Shown: positions 18,330 to 26,968 of the stretch, piece by piece
Numbering within the stretch: position 1 is the stretch's first letter
Layout: each line of letters starts with the position of its first letter
Assembly (NCBI GenBank): GCA_022482625.1
Contig: JAKVOU010000001.1
Coordinates: 2,714,784 to 2,778,783 of the forward strand
Direction of reading: 5' to 3'
DNA: 64,000 nt
DNA from: Spirochaetia bacterium
Lineage (GTDB): Bacteria > Spirochaetota > Spirochaetia > Sphaerochaetales > Sphaerochaetaceae
Program-made: the position numbers and the translations under genes
Notes under the pieces: model-generated
Seen by the model: only the letters and a program-made list of their open reading frames with translations
The model's database searches: none
Told to the model about the DNA's origin: nothing

Positions 18330-19631
18330 CTACTTTTTTGTTAATGGCAAGATATCTTCTTCTGCTTTTTCCAAAGCTGCCTTAGGTGACAATTCACCTG
18401 AGATTGCCTGTGCTATCCTTACGTTCAACAGTTCATTGATTTGAGCTCCGCTGATTCCATGGTAGAAAATCACCGATTTTTCAAGGATGTCTACGATTGT
18501 CTTTACATGTGGGTTTACAGCGAGCAGTTCTGGATTACTTGCTTGGGATAACCTGGCTGCATGCTGGCGTCCATGGATTTCCATGTCAGTTGAGTTTGCT
18601 TTGTCTGTCAACCATAGTACCGTGTACGCAGCGGCGGCCTTATGCTTTGAATAACTTGAGACTCCCAGAGCCCATCCTCCAAGGCAAGCTCTGTATTTTA
18701 CTGTAGTATTTTCGGATTGTACCGGAAATACAGTACATGAAATCTTGCCCTTGACCGGGACATCAGAGCTTTCTACTTCAGGTGTAATTGCAGAAGCACT
18801 GACCCCCATGGCAATTGATCCCTCTTTTGCACTTTTGTTCAGCTCATATTCACCGTAGGTGTCAATGTCGGGTGGACAATATTTCTTCAGTTCCCTCAAG
18901 AGATTGATTGCATCTATTCCTGCCTGACTGTTGAATGCCGGCTGATTGTCTTCATCAAACAGTTCACCGCCCGCACTGAACAGGAACGGTACCCATGCCA
19001 GTGTCAGGTTGTTTCCTCTTCTGGCGGGGAATCCGAAGCCATATTGATCGATTTTGCCATCATTGTCAGTATCTTTTGTGAGTGCCTTTGCCACACTTAG
19101 CAGCTCATTCCATGTCTTTGGTGCCTCAAGTCCTGCTTGCTTAAGCAGATCTTTCCTGTAGAAGAAGACCCTGGTATCAGGCTGATATGGGAACCAATAT
19201 GTGTTCTTGCTGCCATTGAATTCTTTCCAGACATAAGGGATGATGTCGTCAATTTCCGGATCAGGGTAGTCGGCTTTACCGATATACTGGTTGAGAGGTT
19301 CTGCAAACTGAGCATATTCAAAGGACCACTCGGTACAGGGATTTATTATGTCATATCGCTTTGCACCGGTAACATCTGCCAATTGCTTGGCCCGGATGTT
19401 GTCGTAGGGAACTTGGTCTATCTGTAGATTTATACCAGTTTCTTCCTTCAGCTTGGGGGCAAGCACATTGATCATGTAGTCAGTGTCACTTGAAGTAAAA
19501 ATCAACGCATTGACTGTTTCCCCTTCAAACATCTTCTTGTTGCCGCTGTCGTCTTCTTGAGCTCCATTGGCAAAGACAGCCAATGAGGCAAAAAACAGGA
19601 CGGCAAAACCTGCCATAACCTTCTTTTTCAT
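18330..19631 (-). CDS. Sugar ABC transporter substrate-binding protein
   Basis: A 433-residue periplasmic binding protein of the CUT1 type. The Sec signal MKKKVMAGFAVLFFASLAVF ends in ANGAQEDD, with no lipobox Cys; the mature part has the two-lobe MalE-like pattern (WFPYQPDTRVFFYRKDLLKQ, TWNELLSVAKALTKDTDNDG). I start at the ATG at 19631, which has AAGGAGG upstream, instead of 32 codons earlier, where the frame overlaps the promoter and operator. It is the first gene of the ABC/dehydrogenase unit and defines the substrate of this cluster. Confidence 0.92.
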   Translation of the reverse strand: MKKKVMAGFAVLFFASLAVFANGAQEDDSGNKKMFEGETVNALIFTSSDTDYMINVLAPKLKEETGINLQIDQVPYDNIRAKQLADVTGAKRYDIINPCTEWSFEYAQFAEPLNQYIGKADYPDPEIDDIIPYVWKEFNGSKNTYWFPYQPDTRVFFYRKDLLKQAGLEAPKTWNELLSVAKALTKDTDNDGKIDQYGFGFPARRGNNLTLAWVPFLFSAGGELFDEDNQPAFNSQAGIDAINLLRELKKYCPPDIDTYGEYELNKSAKEGSIAMGVSASAITPEVESSDVPVKGKISCTVFPVQSENTTVKYRACLGGWALGVSSYSKHKAAAAYTVLWLTDKANSTDMEIHGRQHAARLSQASNPELLAVNPHVKTIVDILEKSVIFYHGISGAQINELLNVRIAQAISGELSPKAALEKAEEDILPLTKK

Positions 19632-19662
19632 AAAATACCTCCTTTGTATCGTTACGAAAACA

Positions 19663-19706
19663 TTAACGTTAACATTATTAATATCACTGATATCTGTATC
19701 CGTCAA
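19663..19706 (-). promoter_or_regulatory. Sigma-70 promoter with LacI-type operator for the second sugar ABC operon
   Basis: On the minus strand TTGACG (19701-19706) and TATTAA (19678-19683) are 17 bases apart. The perfect palindrome TTAACGTTAA (19663-19672) covers the expected start site. AACATTAACG here (19659-19668) recurs upstream of the LacI gene (12074-12083). Confidence 0.68.
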
Positions 19707-20029
19707 GAAAAAAATGTTCTCAGACAAGGGTTATATGATGAGAAAGTATCAGGGAAAAAGAAAATTGGAGATGTCGAAACAGGATTCTTTTTTCCTTGTA
19801 AGCGGATAATAAGTGACATAGAGTTGAAATACGCGGAAAAGGCTGATGTTCATTTCGTAGAATAATCATAGATAGTCGTATATCCAAGGATGTGGGTGGA
19901 TTACCATAGAAAATACTGCATGGGAAAACAAGAGAAAATACGTATGGATGCTATCAGGTTGTCATCGGTGGTCCATGGGAAGGCCAGAAGATACTCTCTG
20001 CAAGACTAGGCAGGAGATTGAAGAGTACT

Positions 20030-20295
20030 TCAAGCACTAGACATCCTCGGGCTTGATGCAAGCCACATACAGGATGCCGACGCCTTACTGCAGCTGCTCT
20101 ACGGAGCACTTGCCCACATCGCCCAAAATAATCTCACCGGCAGATACTCGTTCAGGGATGTCATGCATACCCTTGGAAACATACAGGACAACAGAGGCAA
20201 GGAGACATAATACCACATGTGTTGTTTACCCGCAGAATACGGGGAAGTGCTATCAGAACCTGGGAATCAGGATAGATGATTCCCTGAAAGCATAG
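20030..20295 (+). pseudogene. Degenerate 3' end of an unidentified, possibly transposase, gene
   Basis: The plus strand reads GLDASHIQDADALLQLLYGA, LAHIAQNNLTGRYSFRDVMH and TLGNIQDNRGKE, then a stop and a frameshift before LGIRIDDSLKA and a final stop. It is clearly decayed coding sequence with no start. I suspect a DDE transposase C-terminus from its composition and setting but cannot name a family. The rest of 19707-20327 shows nothing. Confidence 0.4.
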
Positions 20296-20327
20296 GGAAA
20301 ACTAAAACTGAAGGCTACAGCCTGCTA

Positions 20328-21776
20328 CTATTGAATATGACTATTGTTTCCTTCCTTTACATATGTATCATAGTAATCAAGATATTTGCTATAATGTTTC
20401 ATATATAGATCATGATGAGAGGTGATTGGATAGACCGCTTTTCTATCTTGTTGTATATATTCTTTTTCTTGTATGTCAAGTATATCCATTGACAAAGCAA
20501 TTCCACCGACCAATGATCCATGCGTGCTACGATCAATTTCAATAGGACGGTTGAATATATCGGTACACATCTGTACCCAGCTTGGGGAATGCAGGATACC
20601 ACCTGAAAGCTGTATTGAATGAGGTTCGTAATTGATGGAGACCAATGAGTTATAACATTGATAGATATTGAAAAGGATACCTTCTTGGATTGCTGTATAC
20701 AAATCGTATATGGATGTATCCGGCTTAAGATTCATGAATATGCCGGAAGCAGTATCCTGCCAGCCCGGGCAACGTTCACCAAATATAAAGGGAAGAAAAA
20801 CGGGTATGTCGGTCTTTACAGTATATGGTAACTCAAATTCACTGTATTTCCAATTGGCCATAGGGCTTAGTAGATTCTTATACCAGTCAATGCAGTTGCA
20901 GGCTCCTGAGGTTGCAGCTCCAGATAACCATGTTTTGGGAGAGTAATAGCACCATGTACTGTGACTTTTTGATAATGCAGGCTTATCTACCGACAGACGG
21001 ATTGCAGCACTTGTCCCGATTGAAAAGGTCATTGTGCCTTTTCCAAGGGCATCGGTTCCTATTTGGTTGAGTCCACCATCGGAATTGGTTAAGATTACCG
21101 GAGTACCCGACTGTATGCCCAAATAACTGGCAATTTCTTTAAGTAACCCTCTTGTTTCAGTGGATTTGATGATTTCGGGCAAAGGACCTTCGTCGATTTT
21201 TGATTCCTCCAGTAACATAGGATGATATGTCAGTTTCCGTATATCGAGGAATCCGCTTCCTGATGCTTCACATTCTGTTACGGCATACCGGCCGGTGAAA
21301 CGGTAATTATTATAAGTTCCTTGTCCTCCGATACGGCAGTTGCTCAGGTCTTTGATTTGTTTCTTTTTGTTTGCCAATTTTAATTTGAAGAAAGGATAGC
21401 TGGCATTTACCATACAACCGGTCATGTTGTAGTAATTATCTGTATATGCTTTGTCTTTCCGTAATTGCAGGCATAGGTCGGATGCCCAGGTACAGTTCCA
21501 TGGCATCATAGGAATAAGAGGATGCATCTTTTTGTCAAATATACCAAAAGAATGCCACGTTCCACCCAATGATATCATATCAATTCGGGACTCGGTATCA
21601 AGGACAGTCCTTGCGACGTCCAACATTGTTTTGAATATGGTTTCTGCATCTTGTAATGTAATATCGTCATACATATGGGGAAAAGCTTTTGTTTCCAAAA
21701 GGGTCTTCCTTGCAGCTGTATCGAAAAGCATGGCTTTTGCTGCCGATGTAGAAGATTCAAGTGCTAGGATTTTCAT
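20328..21776 (-). CDS. FGGY-family carbohydrate kinase (first paralogue)
   Basis: A 482-residue sugar kinase that transfers phosphate from ATP to a sugar or sugar acid in the cytoplasm. The N-terminal phosphate motif is ALESSTSAAKAMLFD, where the usual Asp is Glu; the C-terminal half has GTMTFSIGTSAAIRL, FGERCPGWQD and the FGGY signature-like SIQLSGGILHSPSWVQMCTDIFNRPIE. It is closely similar, roughly 70-75% by eye, to the kinase at 38.0-39.5 kb. It lies 288 bases downstream of the TTT transporter genes in the same direction, so it probably phosphorylates the imported, desulfated compound (inference). Confidence 0.88.
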   Translation of the reverse strand: MKILALESSTSAAKAMLFDTAARKTLLETKAFPHMYDDITLQDAETIFKTMLDVARTVLDTESRIDMISLGGTWHSFGIFDKKMHPLIPMMPWNCTWASDLCLQLRKDKAYTDNYYNMTGCMVNASYPFFKLKLANKKKQIKDLSNCRIGGQGTYNNYRFTGRYAVTECEASGSGFLDIRKLTYHPMLLEESKIDEGPLPEIIKSTETRGLLKEIASYLGIQSGTPVILTNSDGGLNQIGTDALGKGTMTFSIGTSAAIRLSVDKPALSKSHSTWCYYSPKTWLSGAATSGACNCIDWYKNLLSPMANWKYSEFELPYTVKTDIPVFLPFIFGERCPGWQDTASGIFMNLKPDTSIYDLYTAIQEGILFNIYQCYNSLVSINYEPHSIQLSGGILHSPSWVQMCTDIFNRPIEIDRSTHGSLVGGIALSMDILDIQEKEYIQQDRKAVYPITSHHDLYMKHYSKYLDYYDTYVKEGNNSHIQ

Positions 21777-21978
21777 GATATTTCCTTGATTTATGATTTA
21801 TTTCCAAGTTGCGGCTTGATTGGGGAAAATACAAACGATTTCTATTGCTCGGTTTCTGTGGGTTTGTCTCCATATCAGAAATAACTGTCCTTTCCTAAAA
21901 ACACAAACTTAACTCCAGAACAGATATCCATCAGCTTTAGGAACTGTGCCGGTTGTATCCTGCTATCCGATCAATTAA

Positions 21979-22006
21979 TGTTTCATTGAAAATGACATTG
22001 TTTCAT
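21979..22006. promoter_or_regulatory. Direct repeat TGTTTCATT upstream of the first FGGY kinase
   Basis: TGTTTCATT occurs twice, at 21979 and 21999, 20 bases apart. The same octamer TGTTTCAT forms the inverted repeats upstream of the sigma-54 promoters at 49-63 kb. No sigma-54 promoter was found between here and the kinase, so a regulatory link is uncertain. The remainder of 21777-22063 shows nothing else. Confidence 0.3.
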
Positions 22007-22063
22007 TTCTTGCTCATGCCTCTACATGTTGTCAGCAGTTATGTATGCCTCGTAAAATTTGCG

Positions 22064-23545
22064 TTATGCTTTTTTATGCTTCAGCATGACAAAAATGATA
22101 CTGGCAATTGATGCCAAAATGAAAAAGAGCGAAATCGGAGAAGTAAAAAAAGGAATCAGACTATTGTCACTGTATGAAAGACCCCGTCGCAGATACAATT
22201 CTGCCAAAGGTCCGATAATATACCCGATAATAAAAGGCTGGGTACTAAAATGCCATTTCTTCATAAAAAATCCTAAGATTCCAAACAAAAATATTGTAAA
22301 TACATCAAAAATCCTATAATTCAAACCATAGGCACCGATGATACATAATAAGCTGATAAAAGGTAACAATATATGTTTTGGCAATGAAAGTACGTGTACG
22401 AATCCTCTGATTGCAAAAAATTCTACGACAATCATAAAAATATTTGCAGTTATCAAAATTGCGAATATCAGATAAATCAACGAAGTGTTGTTTCGGAAAA
22501 GCAAAGGTCCCGGTGTCAGTCCTTGCATAGTCATTGCACCAAGTAATAAGGCTGTAACAGCATCTCCAGGGATTCCCAAGGACAAAAGGGGAATCATTGC
22601 TCCTCCTATTGCTGCGTTGTTTGCGGTTTCAGAGGCAACAATGCCCTGATTACATCCTGTACCGAAAATTTCTGGAGTCTTTGAACTTCTTCTGGCAATA
22701 TCATAGGACATCATGCTGGCAAGTGCTCCTCCGATTCCAGGAAGAATACCTATCAAAACTCCTATAGCCGATGAACGGAAGATGTTTCCTGTTTCTTGTT
22801 TCCATTCCTTGAAAGAAAAACCAAATCCTTTGAAAGATAACTTTTTTACTATCTTTTTGACCAGATGTTCACTTTTTTCATCTACATAGAGGAAAAGTTC
22901 GGATACTGCAAAGATACCGATCAAGACTGCAACAAGATTGAAACCATTTGAGAGAGAAGTAATGCCGAATGTCAGTCGTGGAATTCCATCAATCGGAGCA
23001 CCCCCGATCATGGCAAGCAATATACCTAGGAAACCCGATATGATTCCTCGGATGATGTTCTTGGATGACATGGTAATTATCATTGTCAGGGCAAACAGCA
23101 TCAATGAGAAATATTCAAAGCTACCGAATCTGATGGCAATTTTTGCCAAGGCAGGCGAAATGAAAATCAAGGCACAGATGCTCAGCATGCCTCCTACGAA
23201 TGACGAACAGATACCTAATCCAAGAGCCTTGCCAGCATATCCTTTCTTTGCCATCGGATAGCCATCGATCGTCGTAGCTATGGAAGCCGCTGTACCGGGT
23301 ACATTCAATAATATTGCGGCAACAAGACCTCCTGAAAAACCACCGATATATAACCCCAGCAGCAATGATATGCCCATATTGGTATTCATTGAGAATGTCA
23401 AAGGTAAGCAAAGGGCAATTGCCATGGTTGTTGAAAGTCCTGGGATTGCACCAAAGAAGATCCCGATACCGACTCCGAGCAATACCAAGAACAGTATACT
23501 AGGATGCAATACCGTCGAAAAGGCACTTAGAAAAAGATGTAGCAT
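22064..23545 (-). CDS. tctA: Tripartite tricarboxylate transporter large membrane subunit TctA
   Basis: A 493-residue, roughly 12-segment inner-membrane protein. The family-defining stretch GVGIGIFFGAIPGLSTTMAI is near the N-terminus and ATNNAAIGG-type repeats (ASETANNAAIGGAMIPLLSLGIPG) lie mid-protein. It forms the translocation channel of a TTT carboxylate importer with TctB (9 bases upstream) and the binding protein TctC. AGGAGG precedes the ATG. Confidence 0.94.
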   Translation of the reverse strand: MLHLFLSAFSTVLHPSILFLVLLGVGIGIFFGAIPGLSTTMAIALCLPLTFSMNTNMGISLLLGLYIGGFSGGLVAAILLNVPGTAASIATTIDGYPMAKKGYAGKALGLGICSSFVGGMLSICALIFISPALAKIAIRFGSFEYFSLMLFALTMIITMSSKNIIRGIISGFLGILLAMIGGAPIDGIPRLTFGITSLSNGFNLVAVLIGIFAVSELFLYVDEKSEHLVKKIVKKLSFKGFGFSFKEWKQETGNIFRSSAIGVLIGILPGIGGALASMMSYDIARRSSKTPEIFGTGCNQGIVASETANNAAIGGAMIPLLSLGIPGDAVTALLLGAMTMQGLTPGPLLFRNNTSLIYLIFAILITANIFMIVVEFFAIRGFVHVLSLPKHILLPFISLLCIIGAYGLNYRIFDVFTIFLFGILGFFMKKWHFSTQPFIIGYIIGPLAELYLRRGLSYSDNSLIPFFTSPISLFFILASIASIIFVMLKHKKA

Positions 23546-23554
23546 CCTTACCTC

Positions 23555-24025
23555 CTAACGTAGGAATAAAATTCCAATAGGGACATTTATCTTGAAAAGG
23601 AAATCAAAGATAAAATATACACAGACTGTAAAAATCACCGAAAGCATCAGGTAACGTAGTATTTTATTTTTTGTTACTGCTTCTTGATCCAGCAAGCACA
23701 TTTCTCCGAATAAAAAGAAACTACCACAGAGAATCAAACCAAAGATTTGAAGACCCAGACCACAACAACCGAACAAAACGACGGATAGGATGATTTTTTT
23801 ACTGATGGAAATCTTTTCCTCTCCTGGTTTCTTCGTTTTGACATAAAGCACTTGATTGACAATAGCCAAGGAGAACAGTACCAAGATTACGAAACGAGGT
23901 AATGCTGCAGGTCCTACTGAAAGCATCTTATTCCTTTTTACAATGTAAAAAGAATCAATAAAGAAAGATAATGATAAAATTATAAGAAAAAGTGAAGAAG
24001 GCAATATACAAGATTTTTTTCTCAC
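23555..24025 (-). CDS. tctB: Tripartite tricarboxylate transporter small subunit TctB
   Basis: A 156-residue membrane protein with four hydrophobic segments, the normal TctB size. I start at a GTG at 24025 that overlaps the sulfatase stop by 4 bases (GTGA), with GAGAGGAA before it; the frame continues 40 codons upstream inside the sulfatase gene, which cannot be membrane-protein sequence. The overlap means translational coupling of a transporter subunit to a sulfatase. Confidence 0.85.
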   Translation of the reverse strand: MRKKSCILPSSLFLIILSLSFFIDSFYIVKRNKMLSVGPAALPRFVILVLFSLAIVNQVLYVKTKKPGEEKISISKKIILSVVLFGCCGLGLQIFGLILCGSFFLFGEMCLLDQEAVTKNKILRYLMLSVIFTVCVYFIFDFLFKINVPIGILFLR

Positions 24026-25494
24026 CGTATTCCTCTCTGTAATTTCATATCCCGTCCACGGAACAATTTGTTGTTGTCTTTTAGTGAAGATATGAATTGA
24101 TAGTCTTTGCTTGGCAAGCCGACGAATTTTCCATTCTTGATCCAATCAGAATCTTTTCCATGTAACTTAGCTTTTAATTGGTCCTTTAATTCCAGAATTA
24201 TCTGTCGGTAGGCTGGTTCTGCGATAAGGTCGTGCATTTCATTCGGGTCATTGATCCTATCAAAGAATTGGAATTGGTTTCCGACAGCATAATAAATCAA
24301 TTTGTACTTTTGGGTAAGTATCATCCTTGTTGCTCTGTCATCTTCCCATAGTTCACAATAACTATAAGTCCTCTTTTTCTGATCCAACATTGAAATACCA
24401 TCAACATCATCAGGAATTTCCAATCCAGTCAATTTCAGTAGGGTTGGCATGATGTCCTTGAGTTCAACAAGTCTGTCATCCACAACGCCGCATTGGCAGT
24501 CCGAATCATAGGTCGGAATCAGAATCATCGGAATGTTTACAGAGTTTTCATACATGAGGAACTTGCCCCATAGGTTATGGTTACCGAGCATTTCTCCATG
24601 ATCAGCGGTAAACAATAGTATGGTATCTTCCAGGATTCCTTCTTCCCGCAATGTACCTATTACTAGTCTGATCTGATGATCAATATGGGTGCAAGTGGCA
24701 TAATAGGCTTTTTTGGCATTCGCCAATTTTCGTTTGGTATCGATATGATACATTTTGGAATAGTACTGGTAGGCAAATGGCAAAGTATCTGTTTTCATTA
24801 CCCAATCTCCGATATAGGGTTCACGGAATTCTATATCTTCATACATATCCATATAGTCCTTCGGTGGTACTAGCGGCGGATGAGGTGCACTATAGGAAAG
24901 GTACCAAAACGCAGGTCTTGTCGGATCTCTTCTTTTGATTGTTTCACACATGTCCCTGGTTGCCCATGTGGTTGGATGAAAAGCTTCATCCAGGTGAAAA
25001 GGGCGTGCGAAGTAATCATTATTGCACATACCATGGGCAAATTCCAATCCTGGAAAGCCATTTTTCATCAAGAACCTTTCATAATCATCTTGCTGAAGTC
25101 CTTCAAAATGTCTTCCTTCTTCACAGAGATGCACATCATCGAATCCTATTCTGTTCCGTTGCGGAAATACATGTAGCTTACCCGTTGCATAGGCTTGGTA
25201 TCCATTGTTCCGAAATACTTGGGCCAACGTTGGCAAAGTGGAAGGCATTTCAAGCTTGGTGTTGAAAATCCTATCGCCATGCTTGACATCGCCGACACCA
25301 AGCATCAGCTCCCTTCTGGCAGGGATACTGACAGGTGTCGTTGAAATAGCGTTGGTATATCGGATGCCATAATTTGCCAGTTCATCCAAAGATGGCGTAA
25401 GGATTTCATTTTCTCCTGCACAGCCCAAATACTTGCCTGACCATTGGTCGACAGTAATCAATAGTACATTTTTCCGTTTCATTTTAAAGCCCAT
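24022..25494 (-). CDS. Sulfatase, Ser-type, cytoplasmic
   Basis: A 490-residue member of the alkaline phosphatase/sulfatase superfamily. Metal-binding residues appear in LLITVDQ near the N-terminus and TADHGEMLGNHNLWGK later. The active-site signature is S-I-P-A-R at residues 56-60, with Ser as the residue converted to formylglycine; Ser-type sulfatases need a radical-SAM maturase, which is not in this window. There is no signal peptide, so it acts inside the cell. It sits between tctC and tctB, implying that a sulfated carboxylate or sugar acid is imported and then desulfated (inference). A choline-sulfatase or phosphonate monoester hydrolase-like specificity cannot be excluded. Confidence 0.88.
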   Translation of the reverse strand: MGFKMKRKNVLLITVDQWSGKYLGCAGENEILTPSLDELANYGIRYTNAISTTPVSIPARRELMLGVGDVKHGDRIFNTKLEMPSTLPTLAQVFRNNGYQAYATGKLHVFPQRNRIGFDDVHLCEEGRHFEGLQQDDYERFLMKNGFPGLEFAHGMCNNDYFARPFHLDEAFHPTTWATRDMCETIKRRDPTRPAFWYLSYSAPHPPLVPPKDYMDMYEDIEFREPYIGDWVMKTDTLPFAYQYYSKMYHIDTKRKLANAKKAYYATCTHIDHQIRLVIGTLREEGILEDTILLFTADHGEMLGNHNLWGKFLMYENSVNIPMILIPTYDSDCQCGVVDDRLVELKDIMPTLLKLTGLEIPDDVDGISMLDQKKRTYSYCELWEDDRATRMILTQKYKLIYYAVGNQFQFFDRINDPNEMHDLIAEPAYRQIILELKDQLKAKLHGKDSDWIKNGKFVGLPSKDYQFISSLKDNNKLFRGRDMKLQRGIR

Positions 25495-25682
25495 GTGTCC
25501 TTCTAAAACTGATTTTTATTTATGATAAATGAATAAAAGACTTGTTATTTCAGTTTGAAATTTCTTGGCCCAAGATACTGGTTGATATGATTATGTTTTC
25601 TCTGCATTATATGGATTCTTATGCTTGTAAGTGGCATAGGACCCGTTCATTGCACAGTTGTATGATTTTTCCAATTACTTTC

Positions 25683-25713
25683 CTACTTCCATAGTTTTTG
25701 ATTATGGAAGTAG
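25683..25713. other. mRNA hairpin between tctC and the sulfatase gene
   Basis: CTACTTCCAT-N11-ATGGAAGTAG, a perfect 10-bp stem starting 13 bases after the tctC stop, without a T-run in the transcribed direction. Such hairpins often stabilise the binding-protein part of a transport operon message. The rest of the 231-base gap shows nothing. Confidence 0.55.
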
Positions 25714-25725
25714 AAAATAAAACGC

Positions 25726-26673
25726 TTAAATCAACTTGTCTGCATAGCGTTGATAAAGTTGTTCTTTTTGCTGGATTATATCCAAAGCTTCTGATGGAGT
25801 CGTATAGTTGACAATGACTTTGAACTTGCTTATTGCATTCAGCATATCCTTGTTGTCACATGTCTTTTTCAATGCTTCACTTAATTTATTGACTACAGTG
25901 TCCGGTGTCTTCGGAGGAAGTGCAATATAGAAGATCTTTGGGATGACAATATCATATCCCTGTTCTTTCAATGTCGGCACGTCAGAAAAAGCTGGGTTCC
26001 GTTTGTCTGCCATAATTCCTAAGGAAACAAAATCACCATTTTGTACATACTGTTGCATTATTCCATATTGTGAAAAGAATAGATCAATCCTTCCGGCCAG
26101 CATATCTGCAATTCTATCAGAAGCACTTGTTGAATCGACATATTTGAAATTTGCATGTAGCTTTTCCTGAAGAATGACAGGACATAGCTGTGCAAGCGAA
26201 CCAGCTGCTGCACTCACGATGACCTGTTCACCTGAAGATGCCCGTGTGAAAAAGTCCTTTGCATTTTTATATTTCTTTGCGTTTACTACAAATGTTGAAT
26301 TCGGATCTTGGATGCAGACACTGACGATTTTGTAATCAGACAATTTGATGTCAGTCAATCCACAAATTTGTGCAATTACTGCAGCATCATGAAAAAATAA
26401 GAGGGTATATCCGTCAGGTCTTGCATTGTAAACTTGTCTGCCTCCGATTGTTCCAGTTGCTCCATCAATATTTTCGACCGCTATGTTGGTATCAAGTTCT
26501 TGTCCCATATATTGGGCAAGTATACGTCCATAGGTATCAGTGTCACCGCCAGCTTTGACAGGAATGACCATGGTAATATCCCTATTAGGATATTCTTCTT
26601 CCTGAGTACCATTGGCCATTGCAAAGCCAGTACATAACAATAGCAGGACTCCACAAATAAAAATTTTTTTCAT
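25726..26673 (-). CDS. tctC: Tripartite tricarboxylate transporter substrate-binding protein TctC
   Basis: A 315-residue periplasmic binding protein of the TctC/BugE type. The Sec signal MKKIFICGVLLLLCTGFAM ends in ANGTQEEE; the mature protein begins with YPNRDITMVIPVKAGGDTDT, the beta-strand/loop that binds the substrate carboxylate in this family, and has GATGTIGGRQVYNARPDGYT. It captures the ligand for the TctBA channel. First gene of the TTT/sulfatase operon and divergent from an RpiR regulator. Confidence 0.94.
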   Translation of the reverse strand: MKKIFICGVLLLLCTGFAMANGTQEEEYPNRDITMVIPVKAGGDTDTYGRILAQYMGQELDTNIAVENIDGATGTIGGRQVYNARPDGYTLLFFHDAAVIAQICGLTDIKLSDYKIVSVCIQDPNSTFVVNAKKYKNAKDFFTRASSGEQVIVSAAAGSLAQLCPVILQEKLHANFKYVDSTSASDRIADMLAGRIDLFFSQYGIMQQYVQNGDFVSLGIMADKRNPAFSDVPTLKEQGYDIVIPKIFYIALPPKTPDTVVNKLSEALKKTCDNKDMLNAISKFKVIVNYTTPSEALDIIQQKEQLYQRYADKLI

Positions 26674-26968
26674 ATAGGTTTCTCCTTTTGCAATTTATGA
26701 TAAGGCTGTATATTGCTATTCGCAATGGAAACTTTGAACTCAGTTTTTTGAATAAATTCGAACTTTTCTTAATTTGCTTCATTACAGATGCTAAGGTGTT
26801 TTTACGGGGATATCTGTTCTTTCTATATGGAAGAATGATTCTGTCTACTGTAAATGGATAGCTTGGAGTTCTTTGTAAATACCTTGACAGTTTAGTTTGC
26901 TTTTGAAAAAAATACTTTATAGACAAAATAGTTATTTCTTTTATTAAAAAGAAATCGGAGGGAGAAAA

